Positions 35,712 to 45,388 of a DNA stretch of 64,000 bases are shown piece after piece. Position 1 is the stretch's first letter. Every line of letters begins with the position of its first letter. Source of the DNA: a marine actinobacterium PHSC20C1 (GTDB lineage: Bacteria; Actinomycetota; Actinomycetes; Actinomycetales; Microbacteriaceae); contig CH672415.1 in NCBI GenBank assembly GCA_000153145.1, positions 889,208-953,207 on the forward strand. Direction: 5' to 3'. The notes beneath the pieces were generated by a model. That model saw nothing but the letters and a program-made list of their open reading frames with translations, searched no databases and was not told the DNA's origin. Both the position numbers and the translations under genes were made by a program.

Positions 35712-36311
35712 ATGACTGCTTCCGGGGTTCGAAACAGGCCCATTGCCCTAGCCATATTTCTTATCCTCGCCGGTCTGATCGGACTCTGGGCGTCATTTCA
35801 GTTGATGGTCGAAAAGATTCACACCTTGGAAAGCCCTGGTGACGCACTGAGTTGCGACTTCAGCATCGTTATTCAATGCGCTGCCAATTTGGACTCCGCA
35901 CAGGGCGCGATCTTCGGCTTCCCTAACCCCATTCTTGGGCTTGTTGGATTCATGGCACCAGTCGTGGTCGGTGCGTCAATCTTGGCCGGTGCGCGATTCA
36001 ATAGCTGGTTCTGGGTGACATTCAACATCGGGATCGCTGGCGCATTCGCCCTCTGCATGTGGTTGGCCTACCAGAGCATCTTCAACCTCGGCACGCTCTG
36101 CGTGTGGTGCATGACCGTCTGGTCCGTCACCATCCCGATGTTCTGGGCCGTCACGCTACGCAACCTCAAAGTCGGCGCGATACCAGCACCGCGCAGCCTA
36201 CGTAAAGCGGCAGGGGCCGCATACGCATGGGTGCCCGTCATCACGATTGTGGGATACATCATCATCGCGATCGTTGCGCAATACCGCCTAGACGCCCTCA
36301 GCTACCTGTAG
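35712..36311 (+). CDS. Vitamin K epoxide reductase family protein (VKOR)
   Basis: 199 aa with five membrane helices. Active-site CVWC (in LGTLCVWCMTVW, near residue 133) and the loop cysteines in SCDFSIVIQC. It lacks a fused thioredoxin-like domain. It reoxidises a DsbA-like partner by passing electrons to menaquinone, supporting disulfide formation outside the membrane. ATG 35712 is leaderless by spacing to GATAAT. Single gene; a bidirectional terminator follows. Confidence 0.93.
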   Translation: MTASGVRNRPIALAIFLILAGLIGLWASFQLMVEKIHTLESPGDALSCDFSIVIQCAANLDSAQGAIFGFPNPILGLVGFMAPVVVGASILAGARFNSWFWVTFNIGIAGAFALCMWLAYQSIFNLGTLCVWCMTVWSVTIPMFWAVTLRNLKVGAIPAPRSLRKAAGAAYAWVPVITIVGYIIIAIVAQYRLDALSYL

Positions 36312-36340
36312 GCACCCGGCCGGCTGCTTGCGGCAGCGAA

Positions 36341-36370
36341 AATGGGGTCCGGCACAAGCCGAACCCCATT
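36341..36370. terminator. Bidirectional terminator between VKOR and ndk
   Basis: Stem AATGGGGT/ACCCCATT (36341-36348 with 36363-36370) extended inward by GGC/GCC, loop ACAA. A short T run follows in each direction. It sits between convergent genes. Confidence 0.75.
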
Positions 36371-36421
36371 TGAATCGTTGCGCTAGGCGCATCCGCTCAC
36401 TCTTCAGTGATCGGGAAAGTT

Positions 36422-36838
36422 TTAGGCGAACCAGAGCGCCAATTCGCGCGCTGCAGATTCCGGTGAATCACTGCCGTGCACAAGATTCTGCTGAACAGCG
36501 AGTCCCCAGTCACGGCCAAGGTCTCCGCGGATCGTTCCCGGTGCGGCGGTAGTCGGGTCAGTAGTGCCCGCGAGGGAACGGAAACCCTCAATCGCGCGGT
36601 TGCCTGCAATACGCAATGCGACCGTTGGACCCGACTGCATGAAGTCGAGGAGAGGCTCGTAGAACGGCTTTCCCTCATGCTCCGCGTAGTGCTGCGACAG
36701 CAAGTCAACGTCTGCTTGGACGAGTCGCACGTCAACGAGCTGGTAGCCCTTTGCTTCGATGCGACGAAGAATTTCGCCGGTCAAGTTTCGAGCAACGCCA
36801 TCCGGCTTAATCAGTACAAGAGTCTCTTCGATGTTCAT
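36422..36838 (-). CDS. ndk: Nucleoside-diphosphate kinase
   Basis: 138 aa. [12 protein letters not shown] at the N-terminus and the phosphohistidine motif [12 protein letters not shown] (His116 or so). It exchanges gamma-phosphate among nucleoside di- and triphosphates. The start overlaps the DUF4233 gene by four bases; last in ileS-folC-DUF4233-ndk. Confidence 0.97.
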   Translation of the reverse strand: MNIEETLVLIKPDGVARNLTGEILRRIEAKGYQLVDVRLVQADVDLLSQHYAEHEGKPFYEPLLDFMQSGPTVALRIAGNRAIEGFRSLAGTTDPTTAAPGTIRGDLGRDWGLAVQQNLVHGSDSPESAARELALWFA

Positions 36839-37245
36839 TGTGTCTCCTCAAAGGGGGTGGTGATGGTCTGTTTACTTAAAATTTCTGCTTTGGCTCTGTC
36901 GATCTGGCGACCCTTGATAAAGCAGTAAGTCCAGATGCCTGCGAACCCTGCGCCGACGAAAAACATGGGAACGAGAATGAAGCCCAGCGCAACAAGGCCA
37001 ACTTGAAGTGCCCAACCGAGCCACAGTGCCCAGGAATACTTGAGCAATCTCGCGAGAGCGATAAAGACGATGATGAGCACGGCGCCACCAATGAACGCGG
37101 GCGCAGGAGCGAGAGCCTTCAGCCCAAATGCCGTGAGCGCGACAAAGAAAATCAACGTTGCATCGAGCACCAACACGATGCTCAACAAAAGTTCAGTGAC
37201 GGAACGCACCGAAGGCGCGGGAGAGACCGCGGTCACGACTTCCAA
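36835..37245 (-). CDS. DUF4233 membrane protein
   Basis: 136 aa with four membrane helices. The pattern [20 protein letters not shown]...LTAFGL and [16 protein letters not shown] is that of actinobacterial DUF4233 proteins found between folC and ndk. Function unknown. Overlaps folC by 13 bases upstream and ndk by 4 bases downstream, so translation is coupled. Confidence 0.88.
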   Translation of the reverse strand: MEVVTAVSPAPSVRSVTELLLSIVLVLDATLIFFVALTAFGLKALAPAPAFIGGAVLIIVFIALARLLKYSWALWLGWALQVGLVALGFILVPMFFVGAGFAGIWTYCFIKGRQIDRAKAEILSKQTITTPFEETQ

Positions 37246-38756
37246 CCTTCGATCTCACCTAGCGCGATTGCCTCACCAACGAGAGTGACCGAGCCGGTCA
37301 CAACGACGGCACGGCGCTCGTTCTCCGCGGCCCAACCACGAGCCAACTCCATCGCCTCGGAGAACGAATCGAAGTCGGTGGTCTCATCAGAGAAACTGCG
37401 AACCGTCTCAACGAGCTCGTCTGGCGCAACAGCGCGATCCGATTGCGACGTGGTCACATAGAAGCGATTCGCCACGGGAGCAAGCGCCTCCACGATTCCC
37501 GAGGCATCCTTGTCGTCGAGCACAGCGATCACAAACGCGATCTCGTCGAAAGTGAAGTACTCCTTGAGTGCTGCCGCAAGAGCCTTCGCTCCGTGAGGGT
37601 TGTGCGCAGCATCCACAATTACCGTTGGCTCTGCACCGATGACCTGCAACCGTCCAGGAGAGGACACCGTTGCGAGGCCCTCCTCGAGAACGTCGTGCAC
37701 GAGGGCTTGACTACCCGCGCCCAAGAACGATTCGACCGCGGCAATCGCAAGGGCAGCATTGTGGCCTTGGAATTCGCCGAACAAAGGCATGAACAGATCG
37801 GAATATGTTCCTGCGAGTCCGCGAACGGTAATCAATTGGCCGCCGACAGCAACCGCACTACTGACCAGTTCGAAAGCATCACCCTCGAATCCGAGAGTCG
37901 ACTCTGTGAGGTCAGCGGCGCGCTCCAACTCAATCTGCGCGTCTGCCGACTGAACAGCCGAAACAATCGCAGCAGCAGGCTTGATGATGCCCGCCTTCGT
38001 ACGAGCAATCTCTTGCACGGTCGCGCCAAGACGGTGCATGTGATCCAAAGCGATGGGGCTGAACACAGCGACCTGGCCATCAGCGACGTTGGTGGAGTCC
38101 CACTCTCCTCCCATGCCAACTTCAAGAATTGCGACATCAATGGGAGCATCGGCGAAACTCGCGAACGCGAGAACTGTGAGCGCTTCAAAGTAGGTCAGTG
38201 GCTCTTCGGCCTTCGCCAACAACTCTGCGTCTACCATCAGCAAGAACGGCCGGATGTCAGCCCAGTTGGCAGCGAGAGCCCGATTCGAGATCGCGCGGCC
38301 GTCAATCACAATGCGTTCATTCACGCGGATCAGATGTGGACTCGTCATCAGCCCAGTACGCAGACCATACGCGCGCAAAATGCTCTCAACGATGCGACTC
38401 GTCGACGTCTTGCCGTTGGTGCCGGTGATGTGAATCACCGGGTAGGTGCGCTGGGGATCACCGATGAGCTCTACGGCGCGTCGAGTTGCCTCGAGTCGCG
38501 GTTGGGGCGCCTGCTCCCCTATTCTCGCAAGCAGCTCTTCATAGACAAGGGCGGCATCCTGCGCATATTCGGAGTCTTCTAGCTCAAAGTCAGAGTCTTC
38601 GTCGATGTTGGTGCCCTCAAAGCCATCGGCAAAGGGGCTGAGGTCGGCTAGCGGATGCGCCGCCTCGAGCTCAGCACGCTCCTCGTCGCTGAGAGATTCA
38701 TCGTAAGAATCGTCAGGCTCCGGATTGTTATCGAATTCGTCATCGCGTTCAGACAT
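37233..38756 (-). CDS. folC: Folylpolyglutamate/dihydrofolate synthase with acidic N-terminal extension
   Basis: 507 aa. Mur-ligase-like: P-loop [12 protein letters not shown], then [12 protein letters not shown] and [14 protein letters not shown], then the C-terminal ligase domain with [15 protein letters not shown]. It joins glutamate to dihydropteroate and tetrahydrofolate. Residues 1-70 are an unusual acidic stretch ([22 protein letters not shown]) before the conserved fold. The start overlaps ileS by 8 bases. An internal start near residue 80 would remove the extension, but no better ribosome site is evident. Confidence 0.94.
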   Translation of the reverse strand: MSERDDEFDNNPEPDDSYDESLSDEERAELEAAHPLADLSPFADGFEGTNIDEDSDFELEDSEYAQDAALVYEELLARIGEQAPQPRLEATRRAVELIGDPQRTYPVIHITGTNGKTSTSRIVESILRAYGLRTGLMTSPHLIRVNERIVIDGRAISNRALAANWADIRPFLLMVDAELLAKAEEPLTYFEALTVLAFASFADAPIDVAILEVGMGGEWDSTNVADGQVAVFSPIALDHMHRLGATVQEIARTKAGIIKPAAAIVSAVQSADAQIELERAADLTESTLGFEGDAFELVSSAVAVGGQLITVRGLAGTYSDLFMPLFGEFQGHNAALAIAAVESFLGAGSQALVHDVLEEGLATVSSPGRLQVIGAEPTVIVDAAHNPHGAKALAAALKEYFTFDEIAFVIAVLDDKDASGIVEALAPVANRFYVTTSQSDRAVAPDELVETVRSFSDETTDFDSFSEAMELARGWAAENERRAVVVTGSVTLVGEAIALGEIEGWKS

Positions 38757-41700
38757 TGGTTGTTCCTATCTTGGTGATGTCAATCACCAGTCCGCCCGCA
38801 TTGGCATATTTTCCTGCCGGCAGTTCGGTACGGTACGTCTCCAGTGTGCCCTCTGGAAGGTCATTCGCGAAGCTCTGCACAGAGGATTGCGCTGCAAGCG
38901 TTTCGGAAGCAATCATGGCGCCGTGGAAGCCGATCGCTTCGTGGTCGGCTGCATCGAGAGCGCTGATCACCAAAGTGATTCGGTCGCTCACCTCGAACCC
39001 TGCAGCCTTGCGAGCATCCTGAATTACGCGGATTGCATCGCGAGCGAGTCCCTCAGCAGACAGCTCAGGGGTGAGCTGCGTGTCAACGATCACAAAACCA
39101 CCATCAGACAGGAAAGCAATCGCGCTTGCGGCATCCGCGGCTTCCATCTGAAGCTCGTATTCGGTGGGTTCCAATGGCATCCCATCGACGGAAACCCCTT
39201 CGGCAGTCGCCTCCCAGTTGCCTGCCTTTGCTTCCTTGATTACATGCTGCACTTGTTTGCCGATTCGTGGCCCGAGCGCTCGTGCATTGACGGTGAGTTT
39301 CTTGGTGATGCCGAAGCTTTCCAAGGATCCCTCTTCAAGCGCTTCAAACCGCACGCTCTTTACATTGAGTTCGTCGCGCAGAATCTCGCCGAAGGGAACC
39401 AGTGCGTCTGAAGACGCGCTGACGACTGTCAAGGATGCCAAGGGAAGCCGCACGCGCAGGCTGCGCATCTTGCGAAGCGCGAGTCCGCTCGAGGCGATCT
39501 CTCTCACCCGGTCCATCGAAGCAACGAGATCGTGATCGCTCGGGAATGCAGATGCATCCGGCCAATCCGTCAGGTGCACACTGCGGCCGGCTGTAAGCCC
39601 ACGCCACATTTCCTCCGCAACAAGCGGAATGAGCGGCGCGGCAACGCGCGCAACAGTTTCGAGCACGGTGAATAGCGTGTCGAACGCGTCGGTGTCATCA
39701 CCGAGCCAGAAACGATCGCGGCTGCGACGCACGTACCAGTTTGTAAGAACGTCAGCGAAGTCACGCAGTTTTGCTGCCGCTGTCGGGCTGTCAAGTGCGT
39801 CGAGTTCAGCGGTGACGTCTTCGATCAGCTCACGAGTCTTAGCAAGAAGGTAGCGGTCGAGCACGTTGGTAGAGTCTGTGCGCCACTGCGCCTCGTAATT
39901 GTCGGCTGCGTTCGTGTACAGAGTGAAGAAGTAGTAGGTGCTCCACAGCGGGAGCAATAACTGGCGGACGCCGTCACGGATGCCCTCCTCGGTAACCATG
40001 AGGTTGCCGCCACGAATCACTGAACTCGACATCAGGAACCAGCGCATCGCGTCAGCGCCGTCGCGCTCGAAGACCTCAGAGACGTTCGGATAGTTGCGCA
40101 AGCTTTTCGACATCTTCTGACCGTCATTGCCAAGAACGATGCCGTGACTGATGACATTCGAGAATGCTGGCCGGTCGAAGAGGGCCGTCGATAGCGTGTG
40201 GAGAGTGTAGAACCATCCGCGGGTCTGTCCGATGTACTCAACGATGAAGTCGGCAGGACTATGCGTATCGAACCACTCTTGGTTCTCAAAGGGATAGTGC
40301 ACTTGAGCGAACGGCATCGATCCGGAGTCGAACCACACATCCAGCACATCTTCGATACGGCGCATCGTGGATTGACCACTCGGATCATCAGGGTTCGGAC
40401 GAGTCAACTCATCGATGAACGGGCGGTGCAGGTCGGGCTCGCCCTCGTGGTTGAGGGGCAGGCGGCCGAAGTCAGCTTCGATCTCAGCAAGCGAACCGTA
40501 AACATCCATGCGCGGGAAGTCAGGGTTGTCGCTCTTCCAGATCGGGATCGGCGAGCCCCAGTAGCGGTTGCGGCTGATAGACCAGTCGCGGGCGTTGCCA
40601 ACCCACTTGCCGAACTGGCCCTCCTTGACGTTCTCTGGAACCCAGTTGATCTCCTGATTGAGTTCGCCCATTCGGTCACGGAACTCCGGAACCTTGACGA
40701 ACCAGCTCGAGACGGCCTTGTAGATCAAGGGATTGCGGCAGCGCCAGCAGTGCGGGTACGAGTGCTCGTAGCTGGCGACCTTGAGCAGGCGGCCCTCTTC
40801 GCGCAACAACTTAGTGAGCGGCTTGTTAGCGTCAAAAACTTGAAGTCCGGCGACAGGCGGAACAGTAGCCAAGAACTTGCCGCCATCGTCAACCGAGATG
40901 ACCACGGGGATTCCGGCTGCGGCACACACGTTTTGGTCATCTTCGCCGTAGGCGGGCGCCTGGTGCACGATGCCGGTACCTTCGCCGGTCGCAACATAAT
41001 CGGCGACTAGGAACTGCCAGGCGTTTTCGGTGCCGTACGTTTCGACATCCGCATAGAAATCCCACAGGCGGTCGTAGCGCACTCCTGCAAGCTCTGAGCC
41101 CTTGAGCGTTCGCGATACCGCGGCGAGCGCGGATTCTGCAGATTCGTAGCCGAGTTCTTTTGCGTAAGCGGCGACGGTGTCACCCGCGAGCAAGTACTGG
41201 GCCGAGCCCTCTTCAGAGCCATCGCCAGCGCCCAAAGGGCCAGAAGAGAGAACTGCGTAGTCAATGTCTGGACCAACGGCCAGAGCGAAGTTCGTGGGCA
41301 GAGTCCACGGAGTTGTGGTCCAAGCGAGTGCCTTCACACCGGTGAGTCCTAGTGCTTCCGCCTTCACCCCGTCGAGAGGAAACGTTACGGTGACGGTCTG
41401 GTCTTGACGCATCTTGTAAACGTCGTCATCCATGCGAAGTTCGTGGTTCGAGAGGGGGGTCTCGTCATTCCAGCAGTACGGGAGTACCCGGAATCCTTCG
41501 TAGGCAAGGTTCTTCTCGTGCAACTGCTTGAACGCCCAGATGACGCTCTCCATGAAGTTGACGTCGAGCGTCTTGTAGTCGTTCTCGAAGTCAACCCAGC
41601 GGGCCATTCGCGTCACATAGTCTTGCCACTCGCCCGTGTATTTAAGAACCGATTCGCGAGCAGCGGCGTTGAACTTGTCGATGCCCATCTCTTCGATTTG

Positions 41701-42039
41701 GCTCTTCTCGGTGATTCCAAGTTGGCGCATGGCTTCGAGCTCTGCAGGTAACCCGTGCGTATCCCATCCGAAACGACGTTGCACTTGCTTGCCACGCATC
41801 GTCTGGAATCGCGGGAAAAGGTCCTTGGCATAGCCAGTCAGCAGGTGGCCATAGTGCGGCAGTCCGTTAGCAAAGGGAGGGCCGTCGTAGAACACCCACT
41901 CATCCGAGCCTTCACGCTGATTAATGGATGCCTGAAAAGTGTCGTCTGATTTCCAGTAGGAGAGAACTTGCTCTTCGATCGCCGGAAACTTCGGCGATGA
42001 CGCAACGGAATCGTCTGAGCTGTGGCGGGGATACGACAT
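38749..42039 (-). CDS. ileS: Isoleucyl-tRNA synthetase
   Basis: 1096 aa from ATG 42039 (SD GGAG, 42044-42047). HIGH-type motif PHYGH (61-65), KMSKS in [11 protein letters not shown], and the CP1 editing domain between them. The long C-terminus lacks the Cys4 zinc finger of E. coli-type IleS, so it resembles the larger eukaryote-like type common in actinobacteria. That type is often less sensitive to mupirocin; this is family knowledge, not shown here. It is controlled by the T-box directly upstream. Confidence 0.97.
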   Translation of the reverse strand: MSYPRHSSDDSVASSPKFPAIEEQVLSYWKSDDTFQASINQREGSDEWVFYDGPPFANGLPHYGHLLTGYAKDLFPRFQTMRGKQVQRRFGWDTHGLPAELEAMRQLGITEKSQIEEMGIDKFNAAARESVLKYTGEWQDYVTRMARWVDFENDYKTLDVNFMESVIWAFKQLHEKNLAYEGFRVLPYCWNDETPLSNHELRMDDDVYKMRQDQTVTVTFPLDGVKAEALGLTGVKALAWTTTPWTLPTNFALAVGPDIDYAVLSSGPLGAGDGSEEGSAQYLLAGDTVAAYAKELGYESAESALAAVSRTLKGSELAGVRYDRLWDFYADVETYGTENAWQFLVADYVATGEGTGIVHQAPAYGEDDQNVCAAAGIPVVISVDDGGKFLATVPPVAGLQVFDANKPLTKLLREEGRLLKVASYEHSYPHCWRCRNPLIYKAVSSWFVKVPEFRDRMGELNQEINWVPENVKEGQFGKWVGNARDWSISRNRYWGSPIPIWKSDNPDFPRMDVYGSLAEIEADFGRLPLNHEGEPDLHRPFIDELTRPNPDDPSGQSTMRRIEDVLDVWFDSGSMPFAQVHYPFENQEWFDTHSPADFIVEYIGQTRGWFYTLHTLSTALFDRPAFSNVISHGIVLGNDGQKMSKSLRNYPNVSEVFERDGADAMRWFLMSSSVIRGGNLMVTEEGIRDGVRQLLLPLWSTYYFFTLYTNAADNYEAQWRTDSTNVLDRYLLAKTRELIEDVTAELDALDSPTAAAKLRDFADVLTNWYVRRSRDRFWLGDDTDAFDTLFTVLETVARVAAPLIPLVAEEMWRGLTAGRSVHLTDWPDASAFPSDHDLVASMDRVREIASSGLALRKMRSLRVRLPLASLTVVSASSDALVPFGEILRDELNVKSVRFEALEEGSLESFGITKKLTVNARALGPRIGKQVQHVIKEAKAGNWEATAEGVSVDGMPLEPTEYELQMEAADAASAIAFLSDGGFVIVDTQLTPELSAEGLARDAIRVIQDARKAAGFEVSDRITLVISALDAADHEAIGFHGAMIASETLAAQSSVQSFANDLPEGTLETYRTELPAGKYANAGGLVIDITKIGTTNV

Positions 42040-42246
42040 GAGGCTCCAGTGGTACGTGGGTGCGGATAATCTGCACGAGGACGACCTCTCAGCCGCGGTA
42101 CCACCCCGCTTGTGTGCCAAGAGACACACCACTCATATCGCTGTGACGGGCTTGCCCGTTCGGTTCTACCTCTTTCGTGAACTGCCGAGGCTGCTCACGA
42201 TAGTTTCTTCCGAATGCTCCCCGGTGATAGCCGGTTCATCGCGTGT
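42040..42246 (-). promoter_or_regulatory. T-box riboswitch of ileS, ultrashort Stem I, isoleucine specifier
   Basis: On the minus strand: the T-box core GGTGGTACCGCGG (42093-42105) that pairs with uncharged tRNA NCCA, and a short Stem I around ACCGGCTATCACCGGGG with specifier ATC (42226-42228). There is no intrinsic terminator; instead, downstream sequence folds near the Shine-Dalgarno GGAG (42044-42047). This matches the actinobacterial translational class: uncharged tRNA-Ile frees the ribosome site. The promoter -10 TATCAT is at 42253-42258. Confidence 0.92.
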
Positions 42247-42282
42247 TCCTCAATGATACGCGAGTTGGCTGACTGTTGAGCG

Positions 42283-43158
42283 CTATTTCTTTGCGACAGT
42301 AGCAAGCGCTTCGGCACCGAGCTGAGCATCGTGCATTGTGATGATGAACTTCTTGCCGTTCATCCGTGTCACTAGAATCGCATCTCCCTTGGAAAGCACG
42401 ATTCCGCTGCGGCCGTCTGGCGCCCAACGCCAGCCGTAGCCACCAAATTCGCCGATCGGATTCACATCGACGACGGCGACAGAGTCAATTTGATCTGGCG
42501 CGATCGTGGTTCGCGGCCAGCCCAGGGCCGAGCGAACTCGCAAGCCGCGATGATCGATAGTTACGCGCCACGAGAGTGTGCTCACGGCGAGTGCGATCAC
42601 GATGATCCCGATGCTGGCAGGCAAGAGCAGTTCTGCGGGATTTGAGAATGCTTGGATCGCGAGTGCCACGCCGAGAGCAACGAGGGCGACGACGGCGATC
42701 ACCACGACGCCGGGGCCAAGGCGAGTGCTCGTCGAGAAGTGCACGCGCTGAGTATCTGATCCCGTGATCGGTTTTGCGGCAACGGCTGTCGACGTGATGG
42801 TTTCGGCAGCTGGCAGCATGAGCCACGCGAAGACACCAAGCACGGCCGCGATGAGGATCTTGTGCGCCCAAAGGAGCCCACCGTGTGGTGCGCCCTTCCA
42901 ACTCACGACCGCGGTGAATGCTGCGAAGGCGAGTGTAATGAGCAGTGGCAGCGCAATGATCCCCCCGACGGTGCTGTAACCATCGGGACCGTTTGTTCCC
43001 CAGTGCGAAGCGACAGGGCGTGGCAACTCGGGAATCCACAGAGCCATAACGAAGGCCGCAGACAGGGTTATGAGCAGTGGGATCACGACGCCGATCACGA
43101 TGATCAGGCGGCGTGCGCGTGTGCGCTTAGACACAGCGTTCTCGGCGGGAAGGGTCAT
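42283..43158 (-). CDS. DUF1648 membrane protein
   Basis: 291 aa with six or so membrane helices. Near residue 50 is the DUF1648 signature LPRPVASHWGTNGPDGYST; the C-terminal part is a PH-like soluble region (ISWR...DHRGLRVRSALGWP). Function unknown; in Bacillus such proteins accompany YtrA-type GntR regulators and antibiotic stress. The start overlaps the GntR gene by 4 bases. Confidence 0.82.
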   Translation of the reverse strand: MTLPAENAVSKRTRARRLIIVIGVVIPLLITLSAAFVMALWIPELPRPVASHWGTNGPDGYSTVGGIIALPLLITLAFAAFTAVVSWKGAPHGGLLWAHKILIAAVLGVFAWLMLPAAETITSTAVAAKPITGSDTQRVHFSTSTRLGPGVVVIAVVALVALGVALAIQAFSNPAELLLPASIGIIVIALAVSTLSWRVTIDHRGLRVRSALGWPRTTIAPDQIDSVAVVDVNPIGEFGGYGWRWAPDGRSGIVLSKGDAILVTRMNGKKFIITMHDAQLGAEALATVAKK

Positions 43159-43505
43159 TGGTATTCCTCTCGGATGAGGGCAGTCAGGGCGGCGAGCGAC
43201 ACGTTGTTACTGCGAGCATCCGCCACAACGGCGGCAACCCCGGCGGCAAGCGAATCGTAGCTATGAGGTGATGCAGAAACAATCGCGCCTCGTCCACGCC
43301 GAAGCTCGATGAAGCCTTCGTCTCGCAGTTCTTGGTAGGCACGCAAAACGGTGTGCATATTGATGCCGAGCGATTCGGCAAGCGCGCGCGCGGTTGGCAG
43401 TCGCTCCCCTGCCGCAAGGGAACGATCGATTACTGACGATCGGATGCTCGTCGCGAGCTGCTCGAATAGCGGCGTCTCAGACGCTGGGTCTACTCGAATC
43501 AACAT
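43155..43505 (-). CDS. GntR-family regulator, YtrA subfamily
   Basis: 116 aa. Winged helix: TPLFEQLATSIRSSVIDRSL, GERLPTARALAESLGIN, HTVLRAYQELRDEGFIELRRGRG, then a short YtrA-type tail with no effector domain. It presumably represses itself and the DUF1648 gene via the palindrome at 43519-43541. ATG 43505 is six bases after -10 TATGCT (leaderless). Confidence 0.93.
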   Translation of the reverse strand: MLIRVDPASETPLFEQLATSIRSSVIDRSLAAGERLPTARALAESLGINMHTVLRAYQELRDEGFIELRRGRGAIVSASPHSYDSLAAGVAAVVADARSNNVSLAALTALIREEYQ

Positions 43506-43511
43506 TCCTCA

Positions 43512-43541
43512 AGCATAGTTGTTCTAGTTGAACTAGCACAA
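43512..43541 (-). promoter_or_regulatory. GntR promoter with embedded 23-bp operator palindrome
   Basis: -35 TTGTGC (43536-43541) and -10 TATGCT (43512-43517), 18-base spacer. The palindrome 43519-43541 has 11-bp arms TTGTTCTAGTT and AACTAGCACAA around one central base (one mismatch pair) and fills the spacer, an ideal position for repression. Confidence 0.82.
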
Positions 43542-43568
43542 AATTGGTGCGCCAAGAAGCCGTCACCC

Positions 43569-44405
43569 CTACCAGCGGATCTCCGCCGTCGTTGAGAGCG
43601 GACGGCGCCCGCTCGGCCCGACCGACTCAGCTGAAGGCACTCCGGACTCGTGCATCCTCGACGGGAATGCCAACCCGGTTCTCTCCTCCAACTCAACCAA
43701 ATCCACTTGATACACACGGAACTCGTCTAGTGCCGTGACGCTTAAAACCGGAGATAGGGCTTGGCTAAGCAAAAACGCCCTGACAGCTAGATCACCGTCT
43801 CGGCGGTAGGCCAAGACCTTCCAGAACTCGCGTGGCAACGCTACGCCCCGATACAGCTGATCGTTCTCGTGAAAAACCGGTCCGGCCATGACAGAGACTC
43901 GCAAGTTGTCGATCTCCACATCGTCGTACAGGGCATCCTCCAGCCTGCCCCACACGCCCTCTCGGCTCGACTGATTGAAATCGTCCATTTGTGGGGCGAT
44001 GTTCGTATAGGTGAAGGAGTCGCTATTCGCCTGCTGCGCACTCTCTAGGCTCCCCCACGTCACATCGGCCCGCCGTGCCAAATGCCCACGATCGAGTCGA
44101 TTGCTCGCGTAGAGCTCGTTGCCGATCTGAGCGGAATCAGGAATGCGCTTGTCCTTGACGAACGCAAGCTTCGCCCGGCTGAGCTTCTTTAGCGCTCCAC
44201 CGTCGATATTCCACGCCACCCAATAAGCGAAACGACGAGTGGAACTCATCACGAGCGAGAAATGTGTGTAGGGCAAGGTCGTTCCGCCCTCCCACACACG
44301 CACGTCGTCGACGATGCGTTCGCCCAGGGACGGGGCAGCTACTTCAACGCCCAAAAAATCCCGGTCGTAACCGCGGTCGGCTGCGTCCTCTCGTTGCTGA
44401 AACAT
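43569..44405 (-). CDS. DNA/RNA non-specific endonuclease (NUC1 type)
   Basis: 278 aa. Catalytic DRGH (in RLDRGHLARRADVTWG) and the metal-binding Asn region TYTNIAPQMDDFN, both canonical for beta-beta-alpha-metal nucleases of the Serratia type. There is no signal peptide or membrane helix, which is unusual for a secreted nuclease and suggests either a cytoplasmic role, non-classical export or delivery by another system. No immunity-like gene is adjacent. ATG 44405 with GGGAG eight bases upstream. Confidence 0.87.
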   Translation of the reverse strand: MFQQREDAADRGYDRDFLGVEVAAPSLGERIVDDVRVWEGGTTLPYTHFSLVMSSTRRFAYWVAWNIDGGALKKLSRAKLAFVKDKRIPDSAQIGNELYASNRLDRGHLARRADVTWGSLESAQQANSDSFTYTNIAPQMDDFNQSSREGVWGRLEDALYDDVEIDNLRVSVMAGPVFHENDQLYRGVALPREFWKVLAYRRDGDLAVRAFLLSQALSPVLSVTALDEFRVYQVDLVELEERTGLAFPSRMHESGVPSAESVGPSGRRPLSTTAEIRW

Positions 44406-44553
44406 AGGATCATCTCCCGTTCACCCCACCTCGAGTGTGGTTTCCACAGTAAGTCCACTCGACGTCAGGCACCTAGCCGCGGCATTCGCGAGAATCGCGA
44501 TTGTTACGCATCCCACAAATCTTTGCGGCTTTGTTGGTTAAAGGAGCACCGTC

Positions 44554-44661
44554 GTGGCCACGATCTATGACTATGGTTATTCACGCACCCGACTATTCAG
44601 TTGGACTGTCTACAGTTCGCAGACAAAGGAAAGGAGTGTCGCGTGTCGACTCTCACTTTGA
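44554..44661 (+). CDS. Possible leader peptide upstream of bioY, 35 aa
   Basis: GTG 44554 is preceded by AAAGGAG at a workable distance, and the frame runs 35 codons (VATIYDYGYSRTRLF...) to TGA 44659-44661, overlapping the bioY start by 19 bases. Rich in Tyr, Arg and Ser. It could be chance, or a coupling peptide; no family is known. Evidence is only the ribosome site and position. Confidence 0.25.
   Translation: MATIYDYGYSRTRLFSWTVYSSQTKERSVACRLSL
44607..44625. promoter_or_regulatory. Inverted repeat before bioY, possible biotin-regulator site
   Basis: TGTCTAC-N5-GCAGACA (one mismatch) lies 17 bases before the bioY start. It does not match the E. coli BirA or the corynebacterial BioQ consensus as I know them. 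Position suits a repressor, but the protein is unknown. Confidence 0.4.
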
Positions 44662-45248
44662 CCCTCGGCCGGCCGACGCTTGCCGACACAGTCTTTTCTC
44701 GCAGCCTCGGCACTGACCTCGTTCTCGTCAGCGCCGGCGCCGCACTCACGGCTGTAATGGCTCAGCTCGCCGTTCCCCTCTACCCAGTGCCCATCACCGG
44801 TCAGACGCTTGCGGTTCTACTGGTTGGCGCGACGCTCGGCGCAACGCGCGGCGCACTGTCGATGGTGCTCTACGCGCTTCTCGGAGTCGTCGGCATTCCC
44901 GTCTTCAGTGAGGCCTCGTCTGGACTTGGCGTAATCACGGGCACCACCGGCGGTTACGTTATTGGCTTCATCTTCGCTGCCGGTTTCACCGGATGGCTTG
45001 CTCAGCGCGACTGGGACAAGAAGTTCCTCGGCGCCGCGCTTTCGTTCCTCGGAGGCACGGTTGTCACTTTCGCTTTCGGCCTGACGTGGCTGGCGATTGT
45101 CACCGGCGGCACGTTTGAGCAAGTGCTCGCCTGGGGTCTCTACCCGTTCATCATCGGCGGCCTCATCAAGGCGGGAATCGCTGCAGCGATCATCCCATCG
45201 ACGTGGAAGCTTGCTGGCGCGATTTCGCGCAAGCGCAACCAAGAGTAG
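44643..45248 (+). CDS. bioY: BioY biotin transporter (S component)
   Basis: 201 aa, six helices: VPLYPVPITGQTLAVLLVGA (the biotin-binding region) and GTTGGYVIGF are BioY hallmarks. It is the substrate-capture part of an ECF transporter. No BioM/BioN genes follow, so it must use a shared ECF module elsewhere or work alone. GTG 44643 with AAAGGAG seven bases upstream; the earlier in-frame ATG at 44601 has none. Confidence 0.93.
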   Translation: MSTLTLTLGRPTLADTVFSRSLGTDLVLVSAGAALTAVMAQLAVPLYPVPITGQTLAVLLVGATLGATRGALSMVLYALLGVVGIPVFSEASSGLGVITGTTGGYVIGFIFAAGFTGWLAQRDWDKKFLGAALSFLGGTVVTFAFGLTWLAIVTGGTFEQVLAWGLYPFIIGGLIKAGIAAAIIPSTWKLAGAISRKRNQE

Positions 45249-45263
45249 TTCTCTAGCTTCACA

Positions 45264-45304
45264 ACCGGGTCGGTTTCGCTCACGCGGACCGGCCCGGTTT
45301 TTTT
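45264..45304 (+). terminator. Rho-independent terminator of bioY
   Basis: An 11-bp stem (45264-45274 with 45288-45298, one mismatch) followed by seven T. Confidence 0.92.
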
Positions 45305-45388
45305 GTCCTGCTAGACTTTATGGACTGAGTTCAACAATACTTAGTTCGCTTGCACCCGAGCATCATCCCTCCCACACAAAGGACTCCA

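Noticed and set aside
35573-35755. Short minus-strand frame of 60 codons over the rne leader
   Set aside because: It extends into VKOR on the opposite strand, has no ribosome site and no similarity.
37443-38582. Open frame of 379 codons on the plus strand within folC
   Set aside because: Shadow of folC: no ribosome site, no family, and composition rich in Arg/Ser/His as expected of antisense frames.
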